This document shows positions 17,338 to 25,877 of a stretch of DNA of 64,000 nt, piece by piece. Numbering within the stretch: the first letter of the stretch is position 1; each line of letters opens with the position of its first letter. The position numbers were made by a program, and so were the translations under genes. Under the pieces are notes generated by a model. That model saw only the letters and a list, made by a program, of their open reading frames with translations. It was not told the origin of the DNA and did no database searches. The stretch comes from Myxococcota bacterium (GTDB taxonomy: Bacteria; Myxococcota_A; UBA9160; UBA6930). The DNA is taken from assembly GCA_028285625.1 (NCBI GenBank), contig JANQOX010000014.1, positions 62,001-126,000 of the forward strand, read 5' to 3'.

Positions 17338-18237
17338 GTGGATTGGCTCAACTACCACCACCTGCTCTACTTCTACACCGTCGCACGGGAGGGCAGCGTG
17401 ACGCGCGCGTCCGAGGTGCTGCGGCTGGCGCAGCCCACCTTGAGCGGCCAGATCCGCAAGCTCGAGGAGTCCCTCGACGAGAAACTCTTCGTGCGCGAGG
17501 GGCGCAACCTGGCGCTCACCGACGTGGGGCGTCTCACCTATCGGTATGCCGACGAGATCTTCTCGCTCGGTCGCGAGATGATGGACGCGCTGCGCGGCCG
17601 GCCCACCGGTCGCCCGGCTCGGCTGCTGGTCGGCATTTCCGACGTCGTCCCCAAGCTCGTCTGCCACCGCCTGCTGGAGGCCGCCATCGTGGGCGACGAG
17701 CCGGTCCAGCTGGTGCTGCACGAAGGCAAGACCAACGAGCTCATGGCCGCGCTCGCGGTGCAGGAGTACGACATGGTGCTGACCGACGCGCCGCTCGGCC
17801 CCCAGGTGCGCGTGAAGGCCTTCAACCATCCGCTCGGCGACTGTGGGATCGGCTTCTTCGCCGAGCCCGCGATCGCGCGGCGGCACCGCAAGGGCTTTCC
17901 CAAGAGCCTCGATGGAGCGCCGATGATCCTGCCCACGCCGAATACGGCGCTGCGTCAGTCGCTCGATCGCTGGTTCGACGATCTGGACGTGCGCCCCCGG
18001 ATCATGGCCGAGATCGAGGACACCGCCCTCATGAAGGTGTTTGGACAGCACGGCATGGGCATCTTCGCGGCGCCGATCGTCGTGGGCGACGAAGTGCGCA
18101 AGGTGCATGGCGTCCAGCTCGTCGGCCGGTCCGAGGACGTGCGGGAAGCCTTCTACGCCATCACGGTGGAGCGCCGGATCACGCATCCTGCCGTGGCGGC
18201 GATCGCCGACGCCGCGCGGGGCAATATCCTGTCCTAG
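17338..18237 (+). CDS. nhaR: LysR-family transcriptional activator, NhaR type
   Basis: A 299-aa LTTR. The winged helix-turn-helix is at residues 1-62 (LNYHHLLYFYTVAREGSV, RASEVLRLAQPTLSGQIRKL). The start LNYHHLLYF is characteristic of the NhaR branch, which activates sodium/proton antiporters in response to sodium. The effector domain follows to the C-terminus. GGGAGG precedes the GTG at 17338. The gene is divergent from the hibernation-factor operon and converges with the universal stress protein gene, sharing a CTAG stop. An Mrp sodium antiporter operon 1.6 kb away is an obvious target, so the NhaR assignment suits the neighbourhood. Binding to the TCC-N7-GGA boxes is a proposal. Confidence 0.82.
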   Translation: MDWLNYHHLLYFYTVAREGSVTRASEVLRLAQPTLSGQIRKLEESLDEKLFVREGRNLALTDVGRLTYRYADEIFSLGREMMDALRGRPTGRPARLLVGISDVVPKLVCHRLLEAAIVGDEPVQLVLHEGKTNELMAALAVQEYDMVLTDAPLGPQVRVKAFNHPLGDCGIGFFAEPAIARRHRKGFPKSLDGAPMILPTPNTALRQSLDRWFDDLDVRPRIMAEIEDTALMKVFGQHGMGIFAAPIVVGDEVRKVHGVQLVGRSEDVREAFYAITVERRITHPAVAAIADAARGNILS

Positions 18238-19205
18238 ACGGAGTCGGCGCCGGACGCCGTCGGATCGCTCGACTGCTCCAGAAGGCTGGTGAACCCGGGC
18301 GGCTTCACCACGAGGACCGCGCAGCGCACCGAACGCACCAGCGTCTCGGCGGTGTCGCCGATCAGGAGACCCCGGACCCCGGTACGGCCGAGGCTGCCCA
18401 TCACGAGCAGGTCGGGCGCCAGGCGATCGACCAGCGCGGGCAGCACGTCGGAGGGCTCGCCCTTCACCAGGTGGGTGCGCTCGGGCGGCACCGGCTCACC
18501 CAGGCAGGCCGTGGCCTCGGCCAGGCCGGTCTGGGCCTCTTCTCGGGCGGCCTCGACATAGTCGGCGAGGTCGGTCCTCGACATGCGGCCCTGCAGCATC
18601 ATCTCGCCGGCTGCGCGCCAGACCGAGGCGATCTGCACCTCGCCGTCGTCGCCCGCGACGGTGGTGGCGAGTCGCAGCACGCGCCGGGCCACGTCCGGCC
18701 GCTGGTCGCCCGCCGCGGGGTCGACCGCCGCGAGCACGCGCTTGGGCGCGGTCTTGCCGGGCGTGTGCGCCACCCAGACCGGGCACGGACACTTGCGGAT
18801 CAGGTGCAGCGCCGTGGAGCCGAAGAACAGGCCCTTGTTGCGCGTGGCACCCTCCGCCGCCTTCACCACCAGGTCGTGGCCGTCGCGGAGAACGGCGTAG
18901 ACGAGCTCCATCCAGGGCGTGCCCCAACGCACCTGGACGTCGATCGGGATGCCTTCGCTGCGCAAGGGCGCGACCCGTGCCTCGAGCTGCTCGAGCTCGG
19001 CTTCGGCCAGCAGGTCGCGCAGGTTCTGCCCATCGCGCGCGCGGCGGGACCATCGCAGTAGACGGCTGCCGGGCTCGAGCACCCGCATGACCCGGATCTT
19101 GCCGCCGCTCTCGCGGGCCAAGGCGGCGGCCTGCTCGACGGCCACGAATCCCTCGTCGCTTTCCGGCGCATAGGCGAGGATGTCTCGGAAGGGCGTCTCG
19201 GGCAT
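18234..19205 (-). CDS. Tandem-domain universal stress protein (UspA family)
   Basis: A 323-aa protein with two Usp domains. Domain 1 (about residues 5-145) starts with RDILAYAPESDEGFVAVEQAAAL and ends at CPVWVAHTP. Domain 2 (about 150-305) starts with KRVLAAVDPAA and has the nucleotide-loop motif MGSLGRTGVRGLLIGDTAE, ending AVLVVKPP. Domain 1 keeps a partial loop (FFGSTALHLI). Tandem Usp proteins bind ATP and are stress or stationary-phase induced. The ATG at 19205 is set by GAGGAGGAA, which lies inside the end of the preceding TerB-like gene (gap 4 nt), so the two form an operon. Its stop shares CTAG 18234-18237 with nhaR. Confidence 0.85.
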   Translation of the reverse strand: MPETPFRDILAYAPESDEGFVAVEQAAALARESGGKIRVMRVLEPGSRLLRWSRRARDGQNLRDLLAEAELEQLEARVAPLRSEGIPIDVQVRWGTPWMELVYAVLRDGHDLVVKAAEGATRNKGLFFGSTALHLIRKCPCPVWVAHTPGKTAPKRVLAAVDPAAGDQRPDVARRVLRLATTVAGDDGEVQIASVWRAAGEMMLQGRMSRTDLADYVEAAREEAQTGLAEATACLGEPVPPERTHLVKGEPSDVLPALVDRLAPDLLVMGSLGRTGVRGLLIGDTAETLVRSVRCAVLVVKPPGFTSLLEQSSDPTASGADSV

Positions 19206-19209
19206 GGGG

Positions 19210-19788
19210 TCATTCCTCCTCGTCGGGAACGTGCGGGCCGAGGGCGTGTCGAATGCGGCCGAGGACGGCGCGCTCCGCGCCCGAAACCATGGCGAAGCCG
19301 AGCACGCCGCCGGCCGCCTCGGCGACGTCTTCGGCGCCGGCCAGCAGGGCGCGGGCCTGGGCCGCCGTGGCGGGCGCAGCACGGCGCCGCCGGGCCAGCG
19401 TCTCCCAGGCCTCGAACAGGGCGCGTTCGGGTCGGCGCCGCAGCCACAGCTCGAGCTGCGCATGGGCCGGCCCGCCCAGTTCGAGACCAAAGGCCGTCGC
19501 GCGGGCGAGGACGCGCCAGCGCTCTTCGGCCATGACGGTGCCGTCGGCCCAGGCCACTTCGACCAGAGGGATGGCCTCGAAGGAGGGCGCCGTTTCGGCC
19601 GAGACGCCCAGCGCCATCAGCCGGTCCAGCAGGCTGCCCTCGCGCACGCCCAGTTCGCGGGCCAGCTCGCGGCGGGGCCGGTCCGCCCCGCCCTCCCGGC
19701 TCTCGCGCCGGCGCTCGGCGGAGCCGGTCTGGCGGACCCAGATCTCCTCCAGCGCGCGTTCGGGGGCCCTGGCCGGGTGGGATTCCAT
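19210..19788 (-). CDS. TerB-like helical protein, function unknown
   Basis: A 192-aa soluble protein. The N-terminal 45 residues are charged and Arg rich. Residues 60-130 resemble TerB/DjlA-like domains: MALGVSAETAPSFEAIPLVE, then VAWADGTVMAEERWRVLARA. The ADG plus ER pair is the usual TerB signature. No enzymatic motif is visible. A GAGGAGG site precedes the ATG at 19788, and the shared island promoter (site B) lies about 25-55 nt upstream, behind the end of mrpG. It is co-transcribed with the universal stress protein gene. A TerB-like domain also occurs in the YebE-like gene 3 kb away. Function inferred only from neighbourhood: general stress response. Confidence 0.62.
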   Translation of the reverse strand: MESHPARAPERALEEIWVRQTGSAERRRESREGGADRPRRELARELGVREGSLLDRLMALGVSAETAPSFEAIPLVEVAWADGTVMAEERWRVLARATAFGLELGGPAHAQLELWLRRRPERALFEAWETLARRRRAAPATAAQARALLAGAEDVAEAAGGVLGFAMVSGAERAVLGRIRHALGPHVPDEEE

Positions 19789-19809
19789 GGCGTCCTCCTC
19801 GAATCCGAG

Positions 19810-19845
19810 CCTAGGCTCGGGAGGAGCCGCGGAAAAATAGATAAT
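19810..19845 (-). promoter_or_regulatory. Shared island promoter/operator, site B (TerB-like/Usp operon)
   Basis: On the minus strand CTATTT (19840-19835) is followed by 19 nt and CCTAGG (19815-19810). AAAAATAGATAAT on the plus strand resembles sites A and C, but the TCC half of the LysR box is replaced. It lies between the mrpG stop and the TerB-like start. Confidence 0.5.
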
Positions 19846-19866
19846 GTGGGACGCTGAGATCGGCTT

Positions 19867-20220
19867 TTACGAACTGTCCGGCTCGCCCCGGCGCCGGGAC
19901 AACTCGGGCGCCAGGTCGTCGCGCACGGTGCCTTCCCAGCGGGGTACGTTCGAGATGCGCGCGGCGCGCCCCAGGCGATGGGCGGCCACCGGTGCCGTCA
20001 GCAGGAAGAACAGCACGATCAGGAGCGCACGCGCCGCGATGCCGAGGTCGCCCGCATGCACGGCCAGAGCCGCCACCAGCAGGGTCACGCCCAGTGTCGC
20101 CGGCTTGGTGCTCGCGTGCATGCGCGTGTAGAGGTCGGGCAGGCGCAGCACCCCCACGCTCGCCACCAGCACCAGCGCCGACCCGGTGACGGCGAGCACG
20201 GCCACGACGAGAGTGATCAC
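19867..20220 (-). CDS. mrpG: Multisubunit Na+/H+ antiporter subunit G
   Basis: A 117-aa protein with three hydrophobic segments. The segment VGVLRLPDLYTRMHASTKPATLGV is diagnostic for MrpG/MnhG/PhaG. It is a small membrane subunit of the Mrp complex. The ATG at 20220 overlaps the mrpF stop by 4 nt. The C-terminal tail (VRDDLAPELSRRRGEPDSS) is hydrophilic and presumably cytoplasmic. It is the last gene of the nine-gene sbtA-sbtB-mrpABCDEFG run; no clear hairpin terminator follows, and the next promoter motif begins at 19845. Confidence 0.92.
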   Translation of the reverse strand: MITLVVAVLAVTGSALVLVASVGVLRLPDLYTRMHASTKPATLGVTLLVAALAVHAGDLGIAARALLIVLFFLLTAPVAAHRLGRAARISNVPRWEGTVRDDLAPELSRRRGEPDSS

Positions 20221-20492
20221 GACTCGCCCTCCCGCTCGATGGCACGGGCCAGCGCGACGGTGCCCAGGAAGGTCACCAGCGCGATCGCCAGCGCCACGTC
20301 GATGAAGACGGCGAGCCCCGTACCGAGGGCCAGCAGCACCGAGGCCGCGACCACGGTGGCGGCGATCAGGTCGAGTGCGACCACGCGGTCGGGGAGACTC
20401 GGGCCCCTCGCGAGACGCACGAACGCCAGGACGATCGCGATGGCGAGCAGCCCGAGGCTGAGTCCCACGGCCGTGTCGAGCAGATCAGGCAT
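20217..20492 (-). CDS. mrpF: Multisubunit Na+/H+ antiporter subunit F
   Basis: A 91-aa protein with three membrane spans. LARGPSLPDRVVALDLIAATVVA is the MrpF/MnhF signature, and FIDVALAIALVTFLGTVALARAI ends it. I choose the ATG at 20492 over a TTG at 20513 because a GGAGGG site stands about 10 nt before it and the resulting length (91) is normal. It is separated from mrpE by 24 nt, the largest gap between genes in the operon, and overlaps mrpG by 4 nt. Confidence 0.92.
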   Translation of the reverse strand: MPDLLDTAVGLSLGLLAIAIVLAFVRLARGPSLPDRVVALDLIAATVVAASVLLALGTGLAVFIDVALAIALVTFLGTVALARAIEREGES

Positions 20493-20516
20493 GCTGGCCG
20501 CCCTCCGTGGCAACGC

Positions 20517-21011
20517 TCATCGCAACAGCTCCAGGACGCGTCTTTCGAAGCCGTCCTTGATCTCGCGACGGCACGCCTCGACGTCGTCGAGGAACATGAC
20601 GTGCACGTAGAGCACGCTGCGGTCGTCGGAGACGTCCAGGCTCAGGCTGCCCGGGGTCAGGCTCACCAGGTTCGCGAGCAGCGTGATCTCCGCATCGGTC
20701 TCGGCGTCGAGCGGGACGGCCACGATGGCGGGGCGCGCCTGGTGCGTGGGCGTCAGCACGTCGGATGCGACCCGGATGCTCGAGAGCAGCAGCTGGCCCA
20801 GGAAGAACGCCGCGAACTCGACGAAGCGCAGCGACTTCTCCGGGTACCGCGAGGTGCCGAAGGCGCCGCCGCCCACGGCGAGAATCGCGAAGCCCAGGGC
20901 GAAGCCCACGCCGAGGTTCACGAGCGAGAACTCCCCCAGCGCCGCCGCCCAGACCGCGGCGAGGGCGAGGTTCCAGCCGAGAAGGCCCGGCGTACCGGTC
21001 GGGGCGCTCAC
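20517..21011 (-). CDS. mrpE: Multisubunit Na+/H+ antiporter subunit E
   Basis: A 164-aa protein of the MrpE/MnhE family. An N-terminal hydrophobic pair (GWNLALAAVWAAALGEFS, LGVGFALGFAILAV) is followed by RYPEKSLRFVEFAAFFLGQLLLSSIRVA and a soluble domain with LVSLTPGSLSLDV and LYVHVMFLDD, both classic for the family. Usual length is 158-170. The start is GTG at 21011, overlapping the mrpD stop as GTGA. Reading further upstream would be antisense-like shadow sequence within mrpD. Confidence 0.92.
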   Translation of the reverse strand: MSAPTGTPGLLGWNLALAAVWAAALGEFSLVNLGVGFALGFAILAVGGGAFGTSRYPEKSLRFVEFAAFFLGQLLLSSIRVASDVLTPTHQARPAIVAVPLDAETDAEITLLANLVSLTPGSLSLDVSDDRSVLYVHVMFLDDVEACRREIKDGFERRVLELLR

Positions 21012-22501
21012 GAGCGTGCCCCGAGGACGGCGCGCACATAACGTTCGGGCTCGAGCAGCGTGGCCGCGGCTTCGTTCGCGAGTTGCCAGAGCCCTTCGGC
21101 GCCCAGGCCCAGCGCGACGGTGAGGAGGGCGAGCCCCGCGCTCGCGAATACGGCGCCGCGCGGCAGCGTCGGGTCCGGTGCAGCGTTCTCCGGAGCCTCG
21201 CCCCAGAACGCCTCGATCCAGATCTTGGCCATGGAGAACAGCGTGAGCAGGCCCACGGCCACGGCGATGAACACGGCCACGAACGCCTCGGCGTCGAGGC
21301 CCGCACGCAGGAGCTGGAGCTTGGCGAAGAAGCCCGAGAGCGGCGGCACCCCCGCCAGCGAGAGCGCCGGCACCGCGAACAGGACCGCCAGTCCCGTGCG
21401 ACGCACCGCCAACGCACCGAGTTCTCCGAGGGCCTCGCTGCCCCCGGCCCGCCGGATCAGGCCACCCACCAGGAACAGGTTGGTCTTGGTGACGATGTGA
21501 TGCAGCACGTAGAAGATGGCGCTCGCAAGCGCGAGCGGCGTGGCCAGCGCCAGGCCGAGCACCATGTATCCGATCTGGCTCACGATGTGGAAGGAGAGGA
21601 TGCGGCGGACGTGGGCCTGCGATGCGGCGGCCAGCACGCCACAGATCATGGTGGCCGAGGCGACGGCGACCAGGGCCACCGAGCCACCGGCGTCCTGTAG
21701 CGGGAAGAGCAGGGTGAACACGCGGATCAGCGCGTAGACGCCCACCTTGGTGAGCAGACCCGCGAACAGGGCCGAGACGGCCACCCCAGCGGTCGGGTAG
21801 GACGCGGGCAGCCAGAAGAACACCGGAAACAGCCCGGCCTTGATGCCGAAGGCCACGAGCAGAAGCGCCGCCACGGGCCGCGCCGCCTCGCGCGCCTCGG
21901 GCTGGCCGAGCTTCACGGCCAGATCGGCCAGATTGAGCGTGCCGGCCACTCCGTAGAGCACGGCGACGCCCACCAGGAAGAAGGCCGAGGCCAGCAGATT
22001 CAGGCTCACGTAGGCCAGGCCACTTCGCAGCGCGCTCGGTCCGGCCGTCGCGGTGAGCAGTACGAACGAGGCCAGCAGCATGACCTCGAACCACACGTAC
22101 AGGTTGAACAGGTCGCCGGTGAGGAACGCACCGCACACGCCCATCAGCAGCACGTGAAAGAAGGGAAAGAACCCCGCCCCGAGGGCACGGGCATCGTTCT
22201 CGGACGCGGCATAGACGGCGACGCAGAGGGCCACCACGCCCGTGACCAACACCATCAGCGCCGAGAAGAGGTCGGCCACCAGGGTGATGCCGAAGGGCGC
22301 GGGCCAGTTTCCGAGCTGCGTGGTCGCAATGCCCGTCGCGTGCACGTGCACGACCAGCGCGACGGCCGAGGTGAGCAGGGCGCCCGCACCCGCGACGCCG
22401 ATCACGCGCTGGGCGGTGGCGCGCCCGGCGGCCAGCGCGCCCGCGATCGCCGAACCCAGCGCCGCGAGCAGCGGCGCGACGAGCAGCAGGTCGTTCGTCA
22501 C
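21008..22501 (-). CDS. mrpD: Multisubunit Na+/H+ antiporter subunit D
   Basis: A 497-aa proton-pumping-type subunit homologous to NuoM/NuoN, with about 14 membrane spans. FNLYVWFEVMLLASFVLL carries the conserved membrane glutamate, and GLFPVFFWLPASYPTA the lysine-to-histidine region of the channel. AGVPPLSGFFAKLQLLRAGL is the usual downstream motif. It forms part of the ion path of the Mrp complex. The start at 22501 overlaps the mrpC stop by 4 nt, and its stop overlaps mrpE by 4 nt. Confidence 0.94.
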   Translation of the reverse strand: MTNDLLLVAPLLAALGSAIAGALAAGRATAQRVIGVAGAGALLTSAVALVVHVHATGIATTQLGNWPAPFGITLVADLFSALMVLVTGVVALCVAVYAASENDARALGAGFFPFFHVLLMGVCGAFLTGDLFNLYVWFEVMLLASFVLLTATAGPSALRSGLAYVSLNLLASAFFLVGVAVLYGVAGTLNLADLAVKLGQPEAREAARPVAALLLVAFGIKAGLFPVFFWLPASYPTAGVAVSALFAGLLTKVGVYALIRVFTLLFPLQDAGGSVALVAVASATMICGVLAAASQAHVRRILSFHIVSQIGYMVLGLALATPLALASAIFYVLHHIVTKTNLFLVGGLIRRAGGSEALGELGALAVRRTGLAVLFAVPALSLAGVPPLSGFFAKLQLLRAGLDAEAFVAVFIAVAVGLLTLFSMAKIWIEAFWGEAPENAAPDPTLPRGAVFASAGLALLTVALGLGAEGLWQLANEAAATLLEPERYVRAVLGARS

Positions 22502-22845
22502 CCGCGATCTCCGCCGTAGGCGTCGATGTCGTCGGTCTTGGCGTCACGCCCCGCACCGAGCCCCAGCACCAGGGCAAAGGCCAGCACCGCGAACGCGATC
22601 ACGATCGCCGTCAGCACCAGCGCCTGAGGCAGGGGGTCGGCGGCACCCGCGGCAGGAGCGAGGGCCCCCTCGAGCGCCAGCGGCGGGCCGCCCGCCACCA
22701 GCCCCCCGGCGGCGAACAGCAAGAGGTGGGTGCCGTGACTCAGCAGCGCCAGGCCCAGCAGCAGGTGCCACAGCGTGCCCTGCAGCAGCAGCCGCAGCGA
22801 CACCGCGAACACCACGCCGACGGCGAGGGCGACGGCCAGGCTCAC
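22498..22845 (-). CDS. mrpC: Multisubunit Na+/H+ antiporter subunit C
   Basis: A 115-aa NuoK-like subunit with three membrane spans. [21 protein letters not shown] is the core segment, and [21 protein letters not shown] ends it, as in MrpC/MnhC. The charged tail [12 protein letters not shown] is cytoplasmic. In most MrpC the first motif reads GxxxLxNAxNL; here it is SHGTHLLLF, a modest deviation. It overlaps mrpB and mrpD by 4 nt on each side. Confidence 0.92.
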   Translation of the reverse strand: MSLAVALAVGVVFAVSLRLLLQGTLWHLLLGLALLSHGTHLLLFAAGGLVAGGPPLALEGALAPAAGAADPLPQALVLTAIVIAFAVLAFALVLGLGAGRDAKTDDIDAYGGDRG

Positions 22846-23243
22846 GAGCCCTCCTCCATCAGCGCGAACAGGATCGTGAGCACCACGCCGACGACCGTCA
22901 GGTACACCCCGACGTCGAAGAGCAGCGGGGTGCCCAGGGCAATGCCTGCCTCGGGCCAGAGGCCCGTGAGGAAGGGGCGACCCAGGACGAAGGCGCCGAG
23001 TCCTGCCACCAGGCTGGTGGCGAGGCCCACCGGTACCAGACGGACCGGCGCGATGCGCAGCAGCCGCCGCGCGGCCGACGTGCCGTCGGCGATGGCCAGC
23101 AGCACGAAGGCCGTCGCCGCCACCAGTCCGCCGACGAACCCGCCGCCCGGCTCGTGATGCCCGCGCCAGAGCAGGAACAGCGAGAACAGCAGCAGCAGCG
23201 GCATCAGGTACCGCGTGGCGGTGCGCACGATCAGGGTGGTCAC
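22842..23243 (-). CDS. mrpB: Multisubunit Na+/H+ antiporter subunit B
   Basis: A 133-aa protein with four membrane spans. [30 protein letters not shown] is split here by the conserved Gly-rich turn [11 protein letters not shown], diagnostic of MrpB/Mnh[20 protein letters not shown] is the second signature. It is a separate subunit, distinct from the MbhD/MbhE-like C-terminal portion carried by MrpA. It overlaps both neighbours by 4 nt, so translation is tightly coupled. Confidence 0.93.
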   Translation of the reverse strand: MTTLIVRTATRYLMPLLLLFSLFLLWRGHHEPGGGFVGGLVAATAFVLLAIADGTSAARRLLRIAPVRLVPVGLATSLVAGLGAFVLGRPFLTGLWPEAGIALGTPLLFDVGVYLTVVGVVLTILFALMEEGS

Positions 23244-25558
23244 GGCGCAGGCTCCCCGCGGCGGTGGGTGGCGAGCAAGGCGAGGATGCCGAGCGCGGCC
23301 ACGCCGAGCACCGTGATTTCGCCCAGGGTGTCGAGCGCGCGGAAGTCGACGAGGATCACGTTCACCACGTTGCGGCCGTGGGCAGCGGGCACGCTCTGCG
23401 CGCTGAAGTAGTCGGAGATCGGCTCGGCGAGCGGCGGCGCCGAGGCCACCAGGGCGAGCGCCGCCATGGTGAGCCCGCCCAGCAGGGCGAGGCCGGTGCG
23501 CGCAGCACCCGGAGACCGGGGTGCGCCGTCCTTCGCGCGGGGCAGGTGCGGCAGGACCAGCAGCAGCAGCACCACCGTCAGCACCTCGATCACGAGCTGC
23601 GTGAGCGCGAGGTCGGGGGCGCTGTAGACGAGGAAGAAGAGCGCCACGCCGAAGCCCACGGCGCCGAGGGACGCCACGGCCACCAGCCGGGTGGCGGCAC
23701 GTGCGGCGAGGAGCGCACCGCCGACCACGAGCAGGGTCGCGGCGAGCGCCAGCCCCACCAGCGCGGGGCCCTCCGACGGCAGGGCCAGCGCGTTCCAGGC
23801 GCGATCGAGCGGGGTCCGGCCGAGCGCCGCGAGCACCGTGACCAGTGCCGCCCCGAGCGTGATGGCGAGGTAGCGCCGCAGCGAGCCGTTCTGGAGCGTG
23901 CGCGTCTGCCAGGCCGCGAAGCGAAGCAGGCCGTCGAGGCCTGCGGTGTACGCGCGCGCCGGGCCCATGCGCGCGAGCGGTGCCAGCGCGGGCGCGCGAG
24001 AGAGCAGCGCGTCGCGCGCGCGGAAGAGCCCCGCGCCAAGCGCCAGCGTGAGTGCAGAGAGCGCGAGGATCGGCGTGAATCCGTGCCAGAGGGCCAGCCC
24101 GGTCGGCGCCTCCTGCTGGAGAATGGCGCTGGCGGCGGGCGCCACCAGCAGGCGCTCGGCCGGACCCACCAGCAGGCCCGTCAAGACGCCTGCGCCGGCG
24201 AGCACCACCGGCCCCAGTCGCATGGCCGGGGCCGGATCACGCGGGGTGCGTTCGGTGGGCCGCGCGGCGCCGTAGAAGGGCTGCAGGCCCACCCGCAGCG
24301 CTGCGAAGACCAGGCACACGCCGGTCAGCACGGTGGCGGTGCCCACCAGCCAGGACGCGTGGGGGGCCTCGAGGGCGGCCTCGTAGGCCGTCTCCTTCGC
24401 AAGGAAGCCGAACAAGGGGGGGCCGCCGGCCATGGAGAGCGCGGCGACCGCTGCCGCACCCGCGGTCCACGGCATGGCGCCGCGCAGCCCGCCGAGCCGC
24501 TCGAGCGAGCGTGTCCCGGTGGCCTTGTCGACGTTGCCCGCCACGAGAAAGAGCGTGCCCTTGTAGAGCGCATGCGCGAGCAAGGTCACCGCGAAGGCGC
24601 GCGCTGCGATCGGCGTGCCCAGGCCGAGCAACATCGTGAGCAGGCCGAGCACGCTGATCGTCGAGCCCGCGAGCAGTCGCTTCAGGTCGTCCTGGCCCAG
24701 GGCCATCACGGCACCGAGCAGCATCGTGATGCCGCCGACCCCGACGAGCGTCACCTGCCAGGCGTCGGTGCCGCCGAGCACGGGCGAGAGCCGCGCCAGC
24801 AAGAACACGCCCGCCTTCACCATGGTGGACGAGTGCAGGTAGGCGCTGACCGGGGTGGGGGCCTGCATGGCCCCGGGCAGCCAGAAGTGGAAGGGCCACT
24901 GCGCCGACTTGGTGAACGCCCCCACCGCGATGCCCGCGAGGATGAAGGGGTAGTGCGGGTGGCTGCGTACCACGTCGCTGCGCAGGATCTCCGACAGCGA
25001 CGAGGTGCCCGCGGCATCGACCAGCAGCAGCAGCCCCACGAGCAGGGCGAGCCCGCCGGCGACGGTCACGATCAACGACTGGCGCGCCGCATCGCGCGAC
25101 GCCTGGCGGTGGGCATCGAAGCCGATCAGCAGGAACGACGAGACGGTGGTGAGCTCCCAGAACACGAAGAGCAGCAGCACGTCGTCGGCGGCGGCGATCC
25201 CGAGCATTCCGGCCATGAACACGAACAGGAACGCGAAGAACCGCCCCAGCTGCGCGTGGCCGCGCAGGTAGGCGGCGGCGTAGAGCACCACCAGTGCGCC
25301 GATCCCCGCCACCAGCAGCACCAGCAGGTTCGCGAGACCGTCCACCCGGAAGGCCCAGGCCACGTCGAGGCTGGGGATCCAGGGTGTACGCCAGGCCGGG
25401 ATCTCGCCGCGGGCGATGGCCGCCTGGCCCGCTGCGGCCCAGGCCGCCACGCCGGCGGGTACGACCGCCAGGGCCGGGGCCGCACGCTCGCCCAGACGGC
25501 GAATCGCCAGCGGGGCGACCAGGCCGGTCGCCAGCACCAGGAGGACGATCCAACCCAT
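23240..25558 (-). CDS. mrpA: Multisubunit Na+/H+ antiporter subunit A
   Basis: A 772-aa NuoL-like subunit. The antiporter core contains [20 protein letters not shown] (channel glutamate) near residue 135, [33 protein letters not shown], read here in two parts, near 220-250, and [12 protein letters not shown] near 380. The C-terminal third adds MbhD-like ([18 protein letters not shown]) and MbhE-like ([16 protein letters not shown]) segments, standard for group-1 MrpA. The complex exchanges sodium for protons across the inner membrane. It starts 3 nt after the sbtB stop, which places it in the same transcript as the bicarbonate transporter. Confidence 0.95.
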   Translation of the reverse strand: MGWIVLLVLATGLVAPLAIRRLGERAAPALAVVPAGVAAWAAAGQAAIARGEIPAWRTPWIPSLDVAWAFRVDGLANLLVLLVAGIGALVVLYAAAYLRGHAQLGRFFAFLFVFMAGMLGIAAADDVLLLFVFWELTTVSSFLLIGFDAHRQASRDAARQSLIVTVAGGLALLVGLLLLVDAAGTSSLSEILRSDVVRSHPHYPFILAGIAVGAFTKSAQWPFHFWLPGAMQAPTPVSAYLHSSTMVKAGVFLLARLSPVLGGTDAWQVTLVGVGGITMLLGAVMALGQDDLKRLLAGSTISVLGLLTMLLGLGTPIAARAFAVTLLAHALYKGTLFLVAGNVDKATGTRSLERLGGLRGAMPWTAGAAAVAALSMAGGPPLFGFLAKETAYEAALEAPHASWLVGTATVLTGVCLVFAALRVGLQPFYGAARPTERTPRDPAPAMRLGPVVLAGAGVLTGLLVGPAERLLVAPAASAILQQEAPTGLALWHGFTPILALSALTLALGAGLFRARDALLSRAPALAPLARMGPARAYTAGLDGLLRFAAWQTRTLQNGSLRRYLAITLGAALVTVLAALGRTPLDRAWNALALPSEGPALVGLALAATLLVVGGALLAARAATRLVAVASLGAVGFGVALFFLVYSAPDLALTQLVIEVLTVVLLLLVLPHLPRAKDGAPRSPGAARTGLALLGGLTMAALALVASAPPLAEPISDYFSAQSVPAAHGRNVVNVILVDFRALDTLGEITVLGVAALGILALLATHRRGEPAP

Positions 25559-25561
25559 GGA

Positions 25562-25864
25562 CTAGATGTACTTGTCGCCCCGCACCACGGCCACGTTCTC
25601 GACGAACGCCACCACGGCGTAGTTCTCGAAGTAGCGCTCTGCGAGTTCTTCGAGGATGCGCTCGGCCGTGGCCTCGGAGACCAGGCACTCGAGTCGGATG
25701 TTCGCACCCTCGACGTCGCCCACGCGCCGCCCCCGCGAGCCCTCGCCCGAGACCTCGCTGCGGGTGAAGCCCTTGGCGCCCAGCCGGCGGATGTCGTTCA
25801 CGAGACGGTGCTCGAGCACCGACTCGGCGATGATCGTGACGAGCTTCACCTGGGTGGTGTCCAA
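25562..25864 (-). CDS. sbtB: PII-like signalling protein of the SbtB type
   Basis: A 100-aa ferredoxin-fold protein. VKLVTIIAESVLEHRLVNDI is the first strand and helix, GFTRSEVSGEG opens the T-loop, and ILEELAERYFENYAVVAFVENV the second repeat. Trimeric SbtB binds adenine nucleotides (cAMP, AMP, ADP, ATP) and gates SbtA. The C-terminus (VRGDKYI) lacks the CGPxGC redox motif seen in some cyanobacterial SbtB. The start is TTG at 25864, supported by GAGGAGG 8 nt upstream; no better start is in frame. It lies 13 nt after sbtA and 3 nt before mrpA. Confidence 0.85.
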   Translation of the reverse strand: MDTTQVKLVTIIAESVLEHRLVNDIRRLGAKGFTRSEVSGEGSRGRRVGDVEGANIRLECLVSEATAERILEELAERYFENYAVVAFVENVAVVRGDKYI

Positions 25865-25877
25865 CGGGTCGCCTCCT

